A DNA stretch of 64,000 bases from Voacanga thouarsii (Eukaryota > Streptophyta > Magnoliopsida > Gentianales > Apocynaceae): positions 248,001 through 312,000 of the forward strand of contig JANUWF010001193.1 in assembly GCA_026120185.1 (NCBI GenBank). The letters run 5' to 3'. A program made the translations under genes and the position numbers. The notes below the pieces were generated by a model. The model did no database searches and was not told where the DNA came from. It worked only from the letters and a program-made list of their open reading frames with translations. Below, one piece after another: positions 1 to 11,080 of this stretch. Every line of letters begins with the position of its first letter. Positions within the stretch are counted from its first letter, which is position 1.

Positions 1-1119
1 AGAAATCTTTGTACGGGCTACGACAGGCTCCTCGATGTTGGTTTGCGAAATTAGCTTCTGCGTTGAAGAAATATGGTTTCAAGCAATCTTATTCTGACTA
101 CTCTCTCTTCACTTTGCCTCTTCACTTTGCACCAAAACCAAGTGCAAATTCATGTTCTTGTTTATGTTGACGACATTATTGTGTCAGGTAACGACCACTC
201 AGCTATACAAATATTTAAACAGTATTTGAGTAGTTGTTTTCATATGAAGGATTTGGGAGTCTTGAAGTATTTTTTGGGCATTGAAGTTGCACGTAGTTCT
301 GAAGAAATTTATTTGTGTCAACAGAAATATGCCTTGGATGTTGTTTCCAAAGCCAGTTTACTTGGTGCTAGACCAGTTTCTTTCCCTATAGAACAACATC
401 ATGATTTGGCAATGGCAAAATGTGATTTTTTGCCTCATCCAGAAAGTTATAGGCGGTTGATGGGTCGACTTATTTATCTTTCGGTCACCCGACCTGAATT
501 ATCCTATTGTGTGCATGTGTTGGCTTAGTTCATGCAGCAACCTCGCAAAGAACATTGGAAGGCAGCCTTAAGAGTAGCTCGTTACTTGAAAGGGAAAACT
601 GGTAAAGATATATTACTACGGTCATAGAATAATCTGCATTTTTCTGCTTGGTGTGACTCTTATTGGGCGAGTTGTCCTCTCACTCGTCATTCTTTGACAG
701 GCTGGTATATTCACCTTGGTGGTTCTCCCATTTCCTGGAAGACCCAGAAGCAACAGATTGTTTCTCGGTCATCGGCTGAAGCAGAATATCGTTCTATGGC
801 TATGACTACTTGTGAATTAAAATGGTTGCAAAGTTTGTTACTTGATCTTGGTGTCCAACATTTAGCACCTGTACAGATATATTGTGACAGTCATGCAGCC
901 TTGCATATTGTCTCAAATCCAGTATTCCATGAACGCACCAAACACATTGAGATTGACTGTCATTTTGTTCGTGATGCAGTTCATCGTGGGGTTATTCGAC
1001 CAATGTATATTCCCACTGGTTCTCAATTAGCTGATATCTTCACAAAAGCATTGGGTGGTCGTCAATTTGAACATCTCCTTTGCAAGTTGGGCATTCTTAA
1101 TCTTCATGCTCCAACTTGA
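1..1119 (+). pseudogene. Ty1/copia retrotransposon pol remnant (RT end and RNase H)
   Basis: Translation shows the end of a copia reverse transcriptase: [10 protein letters not shown] at the left edge, the catalytic YVDDI box near 157-171, then KDLGVLKYFLGIEV. A copia RNase H follows, with SRSSAEAEYRSMA, a CDSHAALHI block, HERTKHIEIDCHFVRD and a LADIFTKAL ending. The coding frame is broken three times. An exact 13-base tandem duplication (105-117 and 118-130) shifts the frame inside the RT. In-frame TAG codons occur at 526-528 and 622-624. The final stop is at 1117-1119 and a polypurine run follows at once, so this is the 3' end of an internal domain reading into its 3' LTR. The rest of the element lies left of the window. 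It is a dead copy. Confidence 0.93.
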
Positions 1120-1430
1120 GAGGGGGGGGTAATAGGCAATAATCTTTGTATATTAGCTGTATAATATTGTAGAGTAAGAAAAATATTCTCTTAATTATGT
1201 AGAGATTTTCTTTTTTTTATAATAGGAAATAATCTCTTTATATTAGTTGTATAATCTTGTAGAGTAAGAAAAATATTCTCTTAATTAGGTAGAGATTTTC
1301 TTTCTTTTATAGAGGCTAAATTTATTCCTGATTCATAGGACTGTAATCCTATATATATGTAAGCCTTCCTGATGAATAAAACACACTTACCTTCCCCATC
1401 AAATTCTGTTTTGTTCTGAAAGTTTTCAAC
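1119..1430 (+). repeat. 3' LTR of the copia element, with internal 90-bp tandem duplication
   Basis: A purine-rich tract (gagagggggggg, about 1117-1129) directly follows the pol stop, as expected for the plus-strand primer site. The next bases contain two copies of a 90-bp unit (1130-1219 and 1220-1309) that differ by only a few substitutions. A promoter- and polyA-like region follows, with a TATATATGTAAG motif near 1352 and an AATAAA at about 1375-1380. The LTR appears to end near 1430 at ...TTTTCAACA. The left LTR is outside the window, so the ends are estimates. Confidence 0.65.
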
Positions 1431-2960
1431 ATTCAAAAATCCTTAACCTAACTAGGAGCCAAGATCAATTAAAATAAGTGATTTAGACAATTAATAAAAC
1501 TCCTAACAATAACCTTAAATGAATAAGAACCTTAGCACCCTAAGAATGGTTTGATCTTTGTGGGAAGAACCCAAGAAAAAGAACCCACAAAAGTCTCTTT
1601 GATTTCAAAATATCAATTAAGTTGTGTAAAATATGTTATAATGGAATATATATATATATATATCCCTTAACCTAAACTACTTTAGGATTGCAAACTCTGG
1701 TAAAAGAAACGTTTAAAATAAGTTTGTTAGCTTTAAAAGGCACTACAAGCAGTGGAAATAAAAATAAACTGAAACAACATTGAAATGATTCAAAATAAAA
1801 CAAATGAATTCGGCCTACTACACGCACAGGCGTGCAAAGGACCTGCACACCCATGCAAGGCACAACTCTACCAAATTAAGCTTCTGGAACGGCCTAATGC
1901 ATGCCCGTGCATGCTGTACACTTTTACTCTCCAACTTGTTCTCCAAGGTCTCCAAAGTCTTGAAATGAGTTTCATTGACCCTCCATATAAATGGTTCATC
2001 TTTTTGTGCACCTTTGCGCCCTTCATTCTTAATTCATTTCTCGACAAATCTCTGAGTCCTTGATTTGTTGGTTTGATTGACTTGAACTCCTCTTTGAAAC
2101 CTCTTGAAAATGAATTTTATCCAATGAGTTACTCTTAGTGACTTGGACTTCTCACCTGCAATTCCTATCAATATGTGCACATTAATATGTAGGTATTCAT
2201 TCATAAATATCATTTGATATTTTATAATCGTTAATGAATATATATGTATATTCATGTATTATATCTTAATTATTGAATATATAGATAAATTATTGCTTAG
2301 AATTCTAAACAACTATTCAATGAATATTGTTTAGAATCATGTAATCATTTAATGTCATATTCATAATCCTACTATTTATTTAATTTATAAATAGATGTCT
2401 TATATTCTATTTTCAAGAGAAAAAAAAAAAGAGTTCAAACAGTAAGAAAATCTCACTCTCTTTGTTTTTTTTATCTCTACGTATGTATTAGTTTGTTCAA
2501 ATTTGTCGGGTGAAGAGTCTCATATTAAATACTTCATCACATCTACTATATATTAACAAACGACATCTACCTCAACCTCAAATACACTTATCAAAAGAGA
2601 CGAATTTATTTTAAAAAAATTGTATTGAACATAGGTCTCAAATTATTGACTCCTCTTTCTCTTTAATTCTTAATATTATTCTTCTCAAGTTGTTCTGATT
2701 ATTTAGCCGTATTGAATATTTATATTTGATTTTGAAATCTTCTAACAAAACTACCCTTCCGTTTGTTTTCATATCCTCGAATGGTAAAGAAAGCTACCTT
2801 GGAGTAAGTAACAATCTTTTGGATGTCCTTCCACAATGAAGTATCAATAGCAGAATACATATGGAAAATGATACTGTTACATATAGCAAGAACTTCCATA
2901 AATGGTTTACATGGCATCACAGATCTAAAAGAAACAGAGGAGAAAGCGTGAAAATACACC
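1431..2960. other. intergenic, no gene recognised
   Basis: AT-rich sequence between the copia LTR and the PILS gene. It has a short TA microsatellite near 1648-1663. Open frames here are short, lack family-like sequence and have no splice context. The part next to 2961 should hold the 3' untranslated region of the minus-strand PILS gene. Confidence 0.6.
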
Positions 2961-4316
2961 TCATACATAATACATTAGGAGTTTGAAGTATAGAATGATA
3001 TAGATTGTAACAGAGACCACTGCAAGGACATGTTGCCAGAAGAGGATTGCCGAAGCTTCAGAAACTGCATAACCCCTCAAGCTAGCAACTGATCCAAATA
3101 AGATGGCACTTGGCATTGTGTACTGCAACAGAATCACAAACTTGTACATTTGATCCCCTTGGATTAGAAAGTTGAATTTATCAGCCAACATAACTACCCC
3201 TATTCCTATCAAAGGAAGTATTAGAAGTCTTGCAACGATGATGCCAATAGTTGTTCGAAGCCCTAATCTTGATTTGTGAGGACCCTGGCCCTCTGCAAGC
3301 ATTCCTCCAAGAACCAACATGACTGCAGGCACCAATGCTGTGGCCATCATGTCTAAACTATCTGTGATAAATGCAAGCGGAACATCATACCCATAAACCA
3401 CAGATTTGATAGGAGGGACCATTCCAACAATGAAGGCCAACAAGGTAGCTAACGTTGGTGGCTGAAGGATTTGGTGAATTGGAGTTTGTTCAGCAACAAT
3501 CCTTATTCTCCTAACAGTCCGGGGCTCTGCTAAACATCTAATGGATTTTGGACTCTTAGGTTCTCCTTCCTCCAAAATATCAGGTTCAGGGATAGAAGTC
3601 TCTGAAATTGACGTAAAAACTTTAGCAATAAATGGTGTTTTGCAGTGCTCAGTTTCATTTTCTTCCATTCCGGGCCACTCAGCTTCGACAAGAAGTGGCC
3701 TGCTGAGATTATTTGTACTCACTTGTTCCTGAATCTCAACACCTTCTTCCCCAACAACCTCATAATACTCTAATGGGGGCTCCATCATGTGGTAAACAAG
3801 AGTACAGACGAGAAGAGCTGCCACCCACTGGGCAAAGGATACATAGGCCACACCAATCGTACGACAGTTTGGACCAAAAGGATTATAATCGCTGTGGCAC
3901 ACCGATCCAACAATAGCAAGAGGCAAATTGCCAGTGTTCCCAAATGCTGTCACAATTACAGTAAATCTAAAAAATTCAGGTGGTGGCCGGCACACTACTG
4001 CCACCAACAGCCCCAAAACACAACCAATAGCAGTACTGAGAATCACATTAACTGGTATAAACCACCAAAGAACAAAATTTTTTAGAGTAATCGATTCCCC
4101 GAGGTGAGTGAATATGGTACAAGGCAAGAACAAAGCAAAAACAAGCTTGCTCAGAACCTTGAAGGTAGCCTTTGGAACAAGTTTGGTTTTGGGGTTGGCA
4201 AGAACTATCCCAAAGACTGTGAGAGAAAGAAGTTTCAACAATGGCAAAACAGCTGCGCTTATGTATTCACCTCTGTACCTCAGGTTTGTATCAGTTGAGG
4301 CATACAAAAACTCCAT
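2961..4316 (-). CDS. PIN-LIKES (PILS) auxin efflux carrier family protein, PILS2/PILS6-like
   Basis: One uninterrupted coding exon of 451 residues. The family places auxin carriers of this type in the endoplasmic reticulum membrane, where they control intracellular auxin. The N-terminal bundle is visible (AVLPLLKLLSLTVFGIVLA, then LSKLVFALFLPCTIFTHLGE and an ITLKNFVLWWFIPVNV segment). It is followed by RPPPEFFRFTVIVTAFGNTGNLPLAI, HMMEPPLEYYEVV, a hydrophilic central loop, and a C-terminal hydrophobic bundle (ATLLAFIVGMVPPIKS ... MPSAILFGSVASLRGYAVSEASAILFWQH). The frame stays open upstream, but the first ATG is at 4316, giving MEFLYAST. That fits the family's length of about 400-460 residues. 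The sequence resembles Arabidopsis PILS2 most closely from memory, and the intron-less coding region also fits. Assignment to PILS2 rather than PILS6 is not certain. Confidence 0.93.
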   Translation of the reverse strand: MEFLYASTDTNLRYRGEYISAAVLPLLKLLSLTVFGIVLANPKTKLVPKATFKVLSKLVFALFLPCTIFTHLGESITLKNFVLWWFIPVNVILSTAIGCVLGLLVAVVCRPPPEFFRFTVIVTAFGNTGNLPLAIVGSVCHSDYNPFGPNCRTIGVAYVSFAQWVAALLVCTLVYHMMEPPLEYYEVVGEEGVEIQEQVSTNNLSRPLLVEAEWPGMEENETEHCKTPFIAKVFTSISETSIPEPDILEEGEPKSPKSIRCLAEPRTVRRIRIVAEQTPIHQILQPPTLATLLAFIVGMVPPIKSVVYGYDVPLAFITDSLDMMATALVPAVMLVLGGMLAEGQGPHKSRLGLRTTIGIIVARLLILPLIGIGVVMLADKFNFLIQGDQMYKFVILLQYTMPSAILFGSVASLRGYAVSEASAILFWQHVLAVVSVTIYIILYFKLLMYYV

Positions 4317-4501
4317 TTTCAACGGAAAAACCACAAGAAATTCCTCAGAAATGTCAAATACCTTCCAGGTCCCAACTAATAGATATCCTATCCAAGAGCG
4401 AGGCTTTACAGAAGAGGCTTTCAAACCGCAGATGCTCACAACCCACACAGTTCCAGAAATTTTGCCAAAACACGCGGATGCAGAGATAGATCTGAAGAAT
4501 T

Positions 4502-4644
4502 CTGCAATTGCAAATCCAATTAAAGCTGAAGTTGCTTCTGACTCTCAAATTCAATAATTGCTAAAACATCAAGCTCAAAACAGCATATGATGCAGCAAAA
4601 ATCCCAAAATTACCCCCTAAAGCGTCAACTATTAAAATCCTTAC
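4502..4644 (-). other. possible 5' UTR intron of the PILS gene
   Basis: On the minus strand, GAAAG is followed by GTAAGG (4639-4644), a good donor. An AATTGCAG acceptor sits at 4502-4509. Removing these 143 bases would join a leader starting near 4785 to the coding exon. This is inferred from splice consensus only. Confidence 0.35.
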
Positions 4645-4810
4645 CTTTCAAGACCCAGAGAGATTCTTACAAGATTTCTTGAAGCAGCACAAGAATGCAT
4701 TCATGTGGATCCAAGAAAGACGATGAGCACACTACGAATACAATTGCAGAGGCCGGAAATGAGAGGAGAGAAGGAAAGTTGACTTGGGTAAGCGTTTGAT
4801 GGAAGAAAAT

Positions 4811-4824
4811 GTCATATATAAATG
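4811..4824 (-). promoter_or_regulatory. candidate TATA box of the PILS gene
   Basis: The minus strand reads ATTTATATATGAC here, about 500 bases upstream of the PILS ATG and about 170 upstream of the proposed leader donor. The spacing suits a start site near 4785. Consensus match only. Confidence 0.4.
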
Positions 4825-5595
4825 TATTTTATTGGAATCAATAATTATACATAGTAGGGTAAGAATGAAAAACTGAACTTTACTCCCAGCTGCAATAAAA
4901 CTGAACTTAGCAGGAATTACTTTTCTCAGTAATGAATATGGGCAGTCGACTCAAAATTCTGAAAACTGGTGATTTGTCCGTTAGTAACTTCCCCCTTGGA
5001 TTCATAGTAACCGGGGGGCGGCTGGGGACCTTATTCAAACGATGTTCTTACAACTACCAGAAAACTCCATTATAGGACACGCTGGGTTGCTTTCGGTCAG
5101 TCTTTCAGCAAGTAATGGGCAGTTAAATATGAAAATCCTTCTTTAGCAGTAATTTATAAAGTTTCAAGAAAAGATAACGCATAAATTAGTAAAACATTCG
5201 ATAATGGACTGATGGAGACTGCAAACCATACTGTTCAAACTCTCAGATGCAAAGCAATGATTTTTTTTTAAAGATTCATTACAGAGTAGAGCTTCTAACA
5301 TTTTACTGTTCTTGTTTTTTGTCTTTTTCTTCTGAGTTCTGAGGCTTTGAATCCGTCAATTTTCTTGTGTTTTTTGAAACATGAAAGTATGGATGCAAAT
5401 CCAAAATTCTCTCTTGCTGTGGAAAGGCTAAATATCACTTAAATCGCCACCATCGGAGGGGGGAAGGGGAGGAGGTGATTAGCTCCAGCCTTAAGGAATT
5501 AACTTAGATGATACCTTAAAAAGAAAGGATCATGAACCAACTAGACAACCTTCATCCTTCAATATATGTTCCACTAAGTTATATAAATAAAATTG
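4825..5595. other. intergenic, no gene recognised
   Basis: Region between two minus-strand genes. It should contain the upstream promoter of PILS and the 3' end of the small membrane-protein gene at 5596. No repeats or RNA genes were recognised. Confidence 0.55.
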
Positions 5596-6030
5596 TTAAA
5601 GAATTCTCTTAGCTATCTCTATAATATTAAACATTACAAAAGAAGTTGATATTGGTACACTTAGCGCAATAAGTGCAAACATTCCTAACGCCAAACTAGG
5701 TCTAGTATTCATCAAATAGGATTGTAGCAACCCTATGGCCTCACACACAGCCCCATTGTAATGCACAAAGTACTTCTTTTCCCATCCCATCCAATTGGAA
5801 GGTGTTGTTTGGCCTGTCTCTAACATCTTCATTTCCTTAATCCGCATTCTAAGAACAATCATGTTCTCATCAACAAGATTGCTCCCGTAGTTACGATACT
5901 CATCTCTTCTCGCATTAACAATCACCTTTCTCATTGAAGCTTGCCCGTGTCTTCCATAGTTGAAGGGACTGATCATCCAAGTACGACCACCTGCAGCAAG
6001 TTTAGGACAAGAGAAAAACATTGCTTCCAT
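5596..6030 (-). CDS. small plant-specific protein with one C-terminal membrane segment, function unknown
   Basis: A single exon of 144 residues opening with a true ATG at 6030. The middle has a conserved-looking block (VDENMIVLRMRIKEMKMLE, then NWMGWEKKYFVHYN), followed by a predicted membrane helix at about residues 112-134 (LALGMFALIALSVPISTSFV). From memory this matches a family of small uncharacterised plant proteins with the pattern VDENMIVLR...WEK.Y...LQ..LMNTRPSLALGM. No function is known to me. A TATA-like motif lies 110-120 bases upstream. The even charge pattern and family match make it a real gene rather than a chance frame. Confidence 0.75.
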   Translation of the reverse strand: MEAMFFSCPKLAAGGRTWMISPFNYGRHGQASMRKVIVNARRDEYRNYGSNLVDENMIVLRMRIKEMKMLETGQTTPSNWMGWEKKYFVHYNGAVCEAIGLLQSYLMNTRPSLALGMFALIALSVPISTSFVMFNIIEIAKRIL

Positions 6031-6138
6031 ATCTAAAGGTTGGAAAGAAGTAGTTGAAATATATGCAAGATTGTGTTTAAGCCTTTAAGGAAATGATTAG
6101 AAAAATAGAAACCTTATTGGACAACGAAGAAAATGATG

Positions 6139-6152
6139 CCATATTTATAGAG
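6139..6152 (-). promoter_or_regulatory. candidate TATA box for the 5596-6030 gene
   Basis: The minus strand reads CTCTATAAATATGG, a strong plant TATA box (TATAAATA). It is about 115 bases upstream of the ATG at 6030. Confidence 0.55.
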
Positions 6153-6861
6153 ACAAAGAGATTTTGGCCCTATCTGTTTAGAGTTGCATTGTAGATTTGT
6201 CTTGGACGTGAAGGGTTCTAGGTAGTGCAGCCGTATCCGCGTAGGCTGGACTTTTGCGCGTCTAATGGGAAATAGATTGAAGGGGAAGAGGTTGTTTCCG
6301 TGAAACAAATGAATGCTTCAGAGTTAAGAGAGAAAAAATTTGTTTGCATTTGTCTCGAAGCATCTTTCGGTCCTAAAGATTGGGAAAATATAAGGACGAT
6401 GTGTAATCAAAAAGTTAGACCTATTTGGATAATGCTTCTTTGCGAGTGTATTTACCGACCAACCTATAATTTTGATAAATAAAAAAAATTCAGAATATGC
6501 CTCAATTGATTGACTCATAATTCGAGTAAAAAAAGACTACAATTAGTTGAGTTACGTCTCAAAGGACAAAAAAATTAACCTATCTAATTTTTAAAATTTG
6601 AAACTTATAATATTTTTACCTAATCTTTAATAAAATTATAACATGTTAAAGTGATTTTTAACTTTCTTAGTAAATCTTTATGCATATTTTAATGTGAATA
6701 TAAATATTTTAATTATTATAAAAATATTTATTAAGGTCCATTTTTTCATAGAAATTTAATTTGATATTTTTTATTAAACCTCAATTTCTTTACATATGCT
6801 TTCACATTAACATTTCTTTCCCAAGATAAAATAAAAATGATAAAGGAAGTAAATATATATA

Positions 6862-6977
6862 CTCCCTCTATCCTAAAATAAGTATCCTATTTAACCGATT
6901 ATGCAAATTTTAATATAAATAAATTTTTTTAGTTAATTAAACATTTTCTTTCATTTTTATCCTTAAAGTTCAATTTA

Positions 6978-7037
<60 letters not shown>

Positions 7038-7330
7038 AGAAATATTTAAATTCTAAAATTTTGATATATTCTGAATTGCTTCTTTTTCCTATTATTAAAT
7101 TCAAATAGGTAGTAGTAGTTACCATTGATGTTTCTTAATGGTTAAAAAGATAAGTATGAATAGCAAGACTTGTAAAAAAAAAAAAAAAGAGTATTTAAAT
7201 ATATTTCAGAAATAAAGTGCTATTAAATGGGAACAAATCTACCATGTTAAATCTTAATTTCTAAAAAAGATAAATAAATTGAGACAAAAATTAAAATAGA
7301 AATAGAACACTTAATTTGGAACGGAGGAAA
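6862..7330. mobile_element. Stowaway-like MITE, 469 bp
   Basis: The left end CTCCCTCTATCCTAAAATAA pairs with the inverted right end (reverse complement TTTCCTCCGTTCCAAATTAA), and both sides are flanked by TA. These are Stowaway (Tc1/mariner) hallmarks. The interior carries a TC microsatellite running into a TA microsatellite (about 6976-7034) that probably expanded after insertion. Related copies lie at 48985-49180 and 49183-49576. Confidence 0.8.
6976..7034. repeat. compound TC/TA microsatellite
   Basis: About 13 TC dinucleotides are followed directly by about 16 TA dinucleotides, inside the MITE at 6862-7330. Confidence 0.95.
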
Positions 7331-7408
7331 TACAAATAATGTTATTTGCTTAGAGCAAAATAGGGAAGTTAGGAGGAGTATCAATTATTATTCCCCTCTA
7401 CATCAATG

Positions 7409-7820
7409 CTCCCTCCGTCTATAAATAATTGGCCTATTTTTTTTTAATTTGTCCAAAAATAACTATCCACTTTCTAAATTTATGTTGTATTTAATTATTT
7501 TTTAAAATTTTACTCTTAACACAATTTTCTATCAATTAATTAGTATTATAATTACTTTTACTGAAGTTATTTTAATCAACAATAAAATCACATTATCCTA
7601 TAAAAATAGTCAAAAGTATAATTTAATAAGGTGAAAAAAAATAGATATATGTAATTATTAAAGTGATATAATTAAAAGAGTGGTGGGATTCAAATTAATA
7701 AGGTGAGAAAGATAATAAAAATACTCATAATAGATATTTTAATCATTTTTGTTATAAAATTTCATAATTTATTAATATACATAATTTTTACAATTAAATC
7801 AGTTATTTGTGGACGGAGAG
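7409..7820. mobile_element. second Stowaway-like MITE, about 412 bp
   Basis: The left terminus CTCCCTCCGTCTATAAATAA matches the reverse complement of the right terminus (CTCTCCGTCCACAAATAACT). The TA flank is eroded on the left (TG). The interior is AT-rich with no coding potential. It differs from the 6862 element in its subterminal sequence, so it belongs to another subfamily. Confidence 0.75.
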
Positions 7821-8013
7821 AATATTTCTTTTCCTAAATGGAAGAAATGCTGCACAATTTGGCATCAGCAATTGTGTAGCAAGTTGACGTCCACATTAAA
7901 ATAAATAAAGATTCAATAGTATGTGAGCTCGCCACGCACGTCAATTCGATATAATGTCCTGTCCTTATATAAATTTTTGTACATAACTTAATCACTTTTG
8001 CCACTACCCTGTC

Positions 8014-8199
8014 GTATTGGAATGGAAAATTCTTAGGTGCACCCGGTGCACGTGCACCGAGTGCTTTGGGAACTTGTACCACCCGCAACAGAAATTGTAC
8101 ACCAAATTCTATGTATAACATTATCAACGAATGATACAAGTTCCCAAAGCACTCGGTGCACGTGCACCGGGTGCACCTAAGAATTTTCCGTATTGGAAT
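8014..8199. mobile_element. Mutator-type MITE with perfect 55-bp inverted repeats and 10-bp target duplication
   Basis: Arms 8024-8078 and 8135-8189 are reverse complements over all 55 bases, separated by a 56-base loop. The flanks are an exact direct repeat GTATTGGAAT (8014-8023 and 8190-8199). Target duplications of 9-11 bases with long terminal repeats are typical of Mutator-like elements. Each arm holds the 16-base palindrome CGGTGCACGTGCACCG, with the core CACGTG. Perfect arms and flanks suggest recent insertion. Confidence 0.9.
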
Positions 8200-8333
8200 A
8201 GGGTGAAAACATGAATCACATGTTGATCCCACTTTTATTTTTTTTAAAATAAAGATTAAAATGAGAGATAAACAAGTAGAGTAAAATAATAAACTTTTCT
8301 CCCCTTCCCTCCTACTACCACTCCTACCAACCA

Positions 8334-8335
<2 letters not shown>

Positions 8336-8380
<45 letters not shown>
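8336..8380. repeat. AT microsatellite
   Basis: About 22 uninterrupted AT dinucleotides. Confidence 0.97.
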
Positions 8381-8384
<4 letters not shown>

Positions 8385-8481
8385 ATTGTCATTGAGACGC
8401 ATGGTAATGTATTATTTTGACACTTGACAAAAATATATTTTAAATTTTTTTTTAAAAAAAAATAGGTGATATAAATTCAAA

Positions 8482-8730
8482 TTAAAAAAAAAAAGATGAA
8501 AAGTCATATGAATGAATCTTATCTAAATGTTAAGAAACGATAAATCTTGGAGTCCATTTCTAGTTGTGATGCTTCTAATGCCAACATATAATTATCTTAC
8601 TCAATTAAAAAAAAAAAAAGTGAAAAGTCATATGAATGAATCTTATCTAAATGTTAAGTAACGATGAATCTGGGAGTCCATTCCTAACTAAGATACTTCC
8701 AGTGCCAACGTATAACTATCATACTTTTTT
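8482..8730. repeat. tandem duplication, period about 124 bp
   Basis: Two copies of a unit begin with an A-run followed by (G)TGAAAAGTCATATGAATGAA, starting near 8497 and 8621. They stay alignable through ATCTTATCTAAATGTTAAG, GGAGTCCATT and GCCAACATATAA-like blocks. Scattered substitutions show it is moderately old. Confidence 0.85.
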
Positions 8731-11080
8731 TAAATATTTGTTTTAAATTATATTTTATTTTAATTTTAAAAATTTAAATATCTTCTAAAATATTGATGTC
8801 ATTGACTTCTTATATTTTATATGTATATTATAAAATATATCTATATATTTATTCACGTATTTATAAGTAATCGTCAAGATAATATTAATATATTTATCTA
8901 AAGAATTACTTCTAAATTATATTTCTTTATAAAAAAATATAATTAAAAAAATCAAAATATTACAATAATAAATTATTATAAATAAAATAATTAAAATATC
9001 AAAAAAAATTATTTATTCAGAGCAATGCTCTAACATCCTACCTAGTAAGTTTATAATAAGAAGAAAAAATCAACTCTCTTTCAATTTTTGTTATAAGGGA
9101 GAGAAAAAAATAAGTGAAATTAGTAATATTTTCTCTAACAAACATTGATTTTTTTTTTCTCTTTTATTTCTATTTACTTTTAAATAAAAACCAAGTTTAT
9201 ATTCAATCCCTTTATCCATCTACTTCCTTTGAATCCTCTACTTTTCTTTCCTTTCTCTCTTATAAAACTCTTTTCCAATTGCCTAAAAATATTAAAACCA
9301 TCTTCCTTCTTCTCATTTCCTTCCCTTACAACTCCTTGAAGGAGGTCTCATACTAATGAGAATGGAACATGGGAAAGATAGCATTTCAATTATTGTACAT
9401 GTTAGTGTGCTGATTATTGGTGTATTTGAAAGAGGATTCAATCAAATATAAATTTTCAATTTAACTATAAATAATTTTTTATTTTTGAACAATTATTATA
9501 TACTCACAACACATCGTATTATTTCTTTAGTCTTACTTTGACTCTACCTTAATCCTACATATATTATAAATTTTTTATTATATTTAAAATAAATTCATTT
9601 TAAAGGAATTACTTTCCAAATATACTCTACTACTAAGTGAAAACACAATTTGGGTAAGGGTTAGGAGGCTTATCATGTTAGATGAAAGGGCAAAATATAC
9701 CAGCTGCTCTATTTTAGTCGTCATTCCCTTATTTTCTATTATCAAAATATTATTTTTTGATTTTAATTTCGCTATTTTCTTTCAAATTTCTTCATATTAT
9801 CAACAACAATTTCAAGATCTGATTTCATGCCTCTTATGCGACTCAATAATTTTGAGATTACTCTTTCACACATCTTCGAATCCAACCACACAAGGAAAAT
9901 AGTGGATTTCACTTTTTAATAAATAAAACACATACATAAAGATGAGAGAAAAAAAAGCAAAGAATCTAAATTCAATTCTTGATGGATAGCAGTTTTCTTA
10001 ATATTTCTACAAAAAGGAAGAATAGGTTTGAAAGGAAAAGTGAATTACCAAAAAAAAAAAAAAAATTGAAAGAAAAAATGAAAGATATGTAAGTTGTAAC
10101 AGTCTTTTTCTATCATATATAGAAACTACTTTATAAAAATTAAAGAAAAATTTAGCACAGGGTGATGAGTGGATAAAAATACCTATAAAATAAGTCATGT
10201 GGGAGCCATGTGATGAACTACAGTGAGTATTTAACAGTTTCAAATGATGAACGGACTATTTTTTAAGTATTTTAAATATTCGAGAACTAAAATCACACAT
10301 TTTAAAGTTCGATTGTGAAAATCAAAATTTGTAAAAATTCAAGAATGGTAGGCACATTTTTCCCTATATGAAAAGAATAGAATGACAGATTATTAAATTA
10401 AAATTTTTATTTCTTTTAACATCATATAATATTTATACTTCGTTTTCATTTATTTTTAAATAAAAATCAATTTATTCATATTTTTAAGGCTTAAATACAA
10501 TCCCTTCATCCTTACTTCACTTCCTTCTCATAAAACTCAATCCAAATGCCTAAAATAATCTTTTTATCCCTTTTGCCCCTCCTTTTTCTTTCCTTCCTTT
10601 CCAGCTCCTTTTATCCCAATATACTGAGGAGAAGAAAAGATTAAGCAAATTACCTCTACTTAACATTATACAAGGGCTATATCGTTCGCTCAAGATTTTA
10701 AAATCAATTGAGTTTGTAAGTCTCAAGATTTGAAAATTCTTGAGTTCACCTTTCCTTATATGAATTACTTTGTATTTATTTTGTTCAAGAATGTTAGGAA
10801 AAGATGATAAGATGCATAAATATGAGACAAGTATTATATTTGAACTAGCAAATTCTATAATATTTAAACAACTTGAAGATTCTATAAATAATCAAATTCC
10901 AATTTCTTGTTACTCTAACAAAAATATATAGCAAAAAATTGCCGAGTTAGACAAATGGTAAAATTTCTATTCCTTCACTCATATTTAAATTTTTCATAAA
11001 ACATGAGTATATTATACAAGTCGTGTCTAAGTACAACTTAATTTTCATGATACAAAAATTGCTATAAATTTCCTTGTTAA
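8731..11080. repeat. AT-rich intergenic block with a diverged 1.3-kb-spaced direct repeat
   Basis: No gene is recognisable. Sequence at about 9165-9355 (TTTTAAATAAAAACCAAGTT, CAATCCCTTTATCC, TTATAAAACTC, CCAATTGCCTAAAA) recurs in diverged form at about 10440-10625. The two copies could be remnants of terminal repeats of an old element or two fragments of one dispersed repeat. The open frames here translate to low-complexity Phe/Leu/Ser-rich peptides. Confidence 0.4.

Noticed and set aside
4317..4448. N-terminal extension of the PILS protein
   Set aside because: The frame is open, but the only start in it is GTG. The ATG at 4316 gives the usual family length.
7834..8334. Minus-strand open frame of 166 residues
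   Set aside because: It runs across the young MITE at 8024-8189 and both its arms. It exists only because the insertion kept the frame open, and it has no recognisable sequence.
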